Source: CBDCWQ01 sp965223435
GTDB lineage: Bacteria > Myxococcota > Kuafuiibacteriia > Kuafuiibacteriales > Kuafuiibacteriaceae
Length of the DNA stretch: 64,000 bases
Reading direction: 5' to 3'
Assembly: GCA_965223435.1 (NCBI GenBank)
Contig: CBDCWQ010000023.1
Coordinates: forward strand, 124,001-188,000
Shown piece by piece: positions 63,976 to 64,000 of the stretch. The notes beneath the pieces were generated by a model. The model had not been told where the DNA came from. It searched no databases and worked only from the letters and a program-made list of their open reading frames with translations. A program made the translations under genes and the position numbers. The stretch's first letter is position 1, and every line of letters begins with the position of its first letter.

Positions 63976-64000
63976 GACCACGGGTGGTCAATGCGCTTTT
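63976..64000 (+). terminator. Hairpin plus T-tract after giant protein D
   Basis: GACCA CGGG TGGTC forms a five-base stem starting right after the TAA, followed by a TTTT run at the window edge. A plausible intrinsic terminator, although the stem is short and the T-run lies some distance from it. Confidence 0.4.

Overview
The window (about 57-60% GC by eye) looks like a chromosomal segment from a Myxococcota/Bradymonadota-type bacterium or a close deltaproteobacterial relative. The evidence is an OmpA-family porin with thrombospondin type 3 calcium repeats, a repeat-rich protein with a MYXO-CTERM-like C-terminal tail, planctomycete-style cytochrome and DUF1501-like proteins, a perfect sigma-54 promoter, and a very high share of lipoproteins and secreted proteins. 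No rRNA, tRNA, CRISPR array or phage module was recognised. Almost everything is exported; the one obvious housekeeping-type gene is a TrmH/SpoU-family RNA methyltransferase near 50 kb.

The window is dominated by four paralogous very large exported proteins: one on the minus strand at 1-11661 (at least 3887 residues, running off the left edge) and three on the plus strand at 24066-28721 (1551 aa), 30478-40188 (3236 aa) and 50989-63975 (4328 aa). All share an N-terminal core: signal peptide, short GWNLV-type modules, Ig-like segments in some, one FN3-like domain, and a sialidase-like propeller with Asp-box motifs (DGG.SW/F). The three longest add a conserved alpha-helical region, probably an alpha/alpha toroid, with invariant motifs TEHNLDVLSVLNH, AIDNCSW and YHLEAT, and then C-terminal regions unlike one another. 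In the minus-strand protein the tail holds three successive ADP-ribosyltransferase-fold segments, the first resembling pertussis toxin S1, followed by a complete RNase III catalytic domain with all catalytic acidic residues at E. coli spacing. The plus-strand giants carry weaker ART-like segments, and the 4328-aa protein ends in a series of repeated modules. Constant export/adhesion core plus variable toxin-like tail is the arrangement of polymorphic toxins; I regard this family as the candidate undescribed system.

Layout: 1-11661 giant protein A (-); 12326-12811 cupin lipoprotein (+); 13202-14764 unknown helical protein behind a sigma-54 promoter (+); 15011-18294 OmpA/TSP3 operon (+); 18502-19629 Asp/Gly/Ser-rich repeat lipoprotein (+); 19777-23127 cytochrome-like plus DUF1501 pair (-); 23396-23653 small membrane protein (-); 24066-28721 short paralogue B (+); 28981-29856 SnoaL-like (-) divergent from 29916-30272 VOC protein (+); 30478-40188 giant C (+); 40266-43064 lipoprotein with a catalytically dead trypsin fold (-); 43719-43835 IS3 orfA remnant; 44327-47395 FG-GAP/DUF4214 protein interrupted by an in-frame TAA (+); 47460-48913 two cytochrome-like proteins (+); 48914-49322 hairpins and a hexanucleotide tract; 49323-50600 cytochrome-like protein and RNA methyltransferase (-); 50989-63975 giant D (+). 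Domain calls were made by eye from motifs and spacing; no database search was possible.
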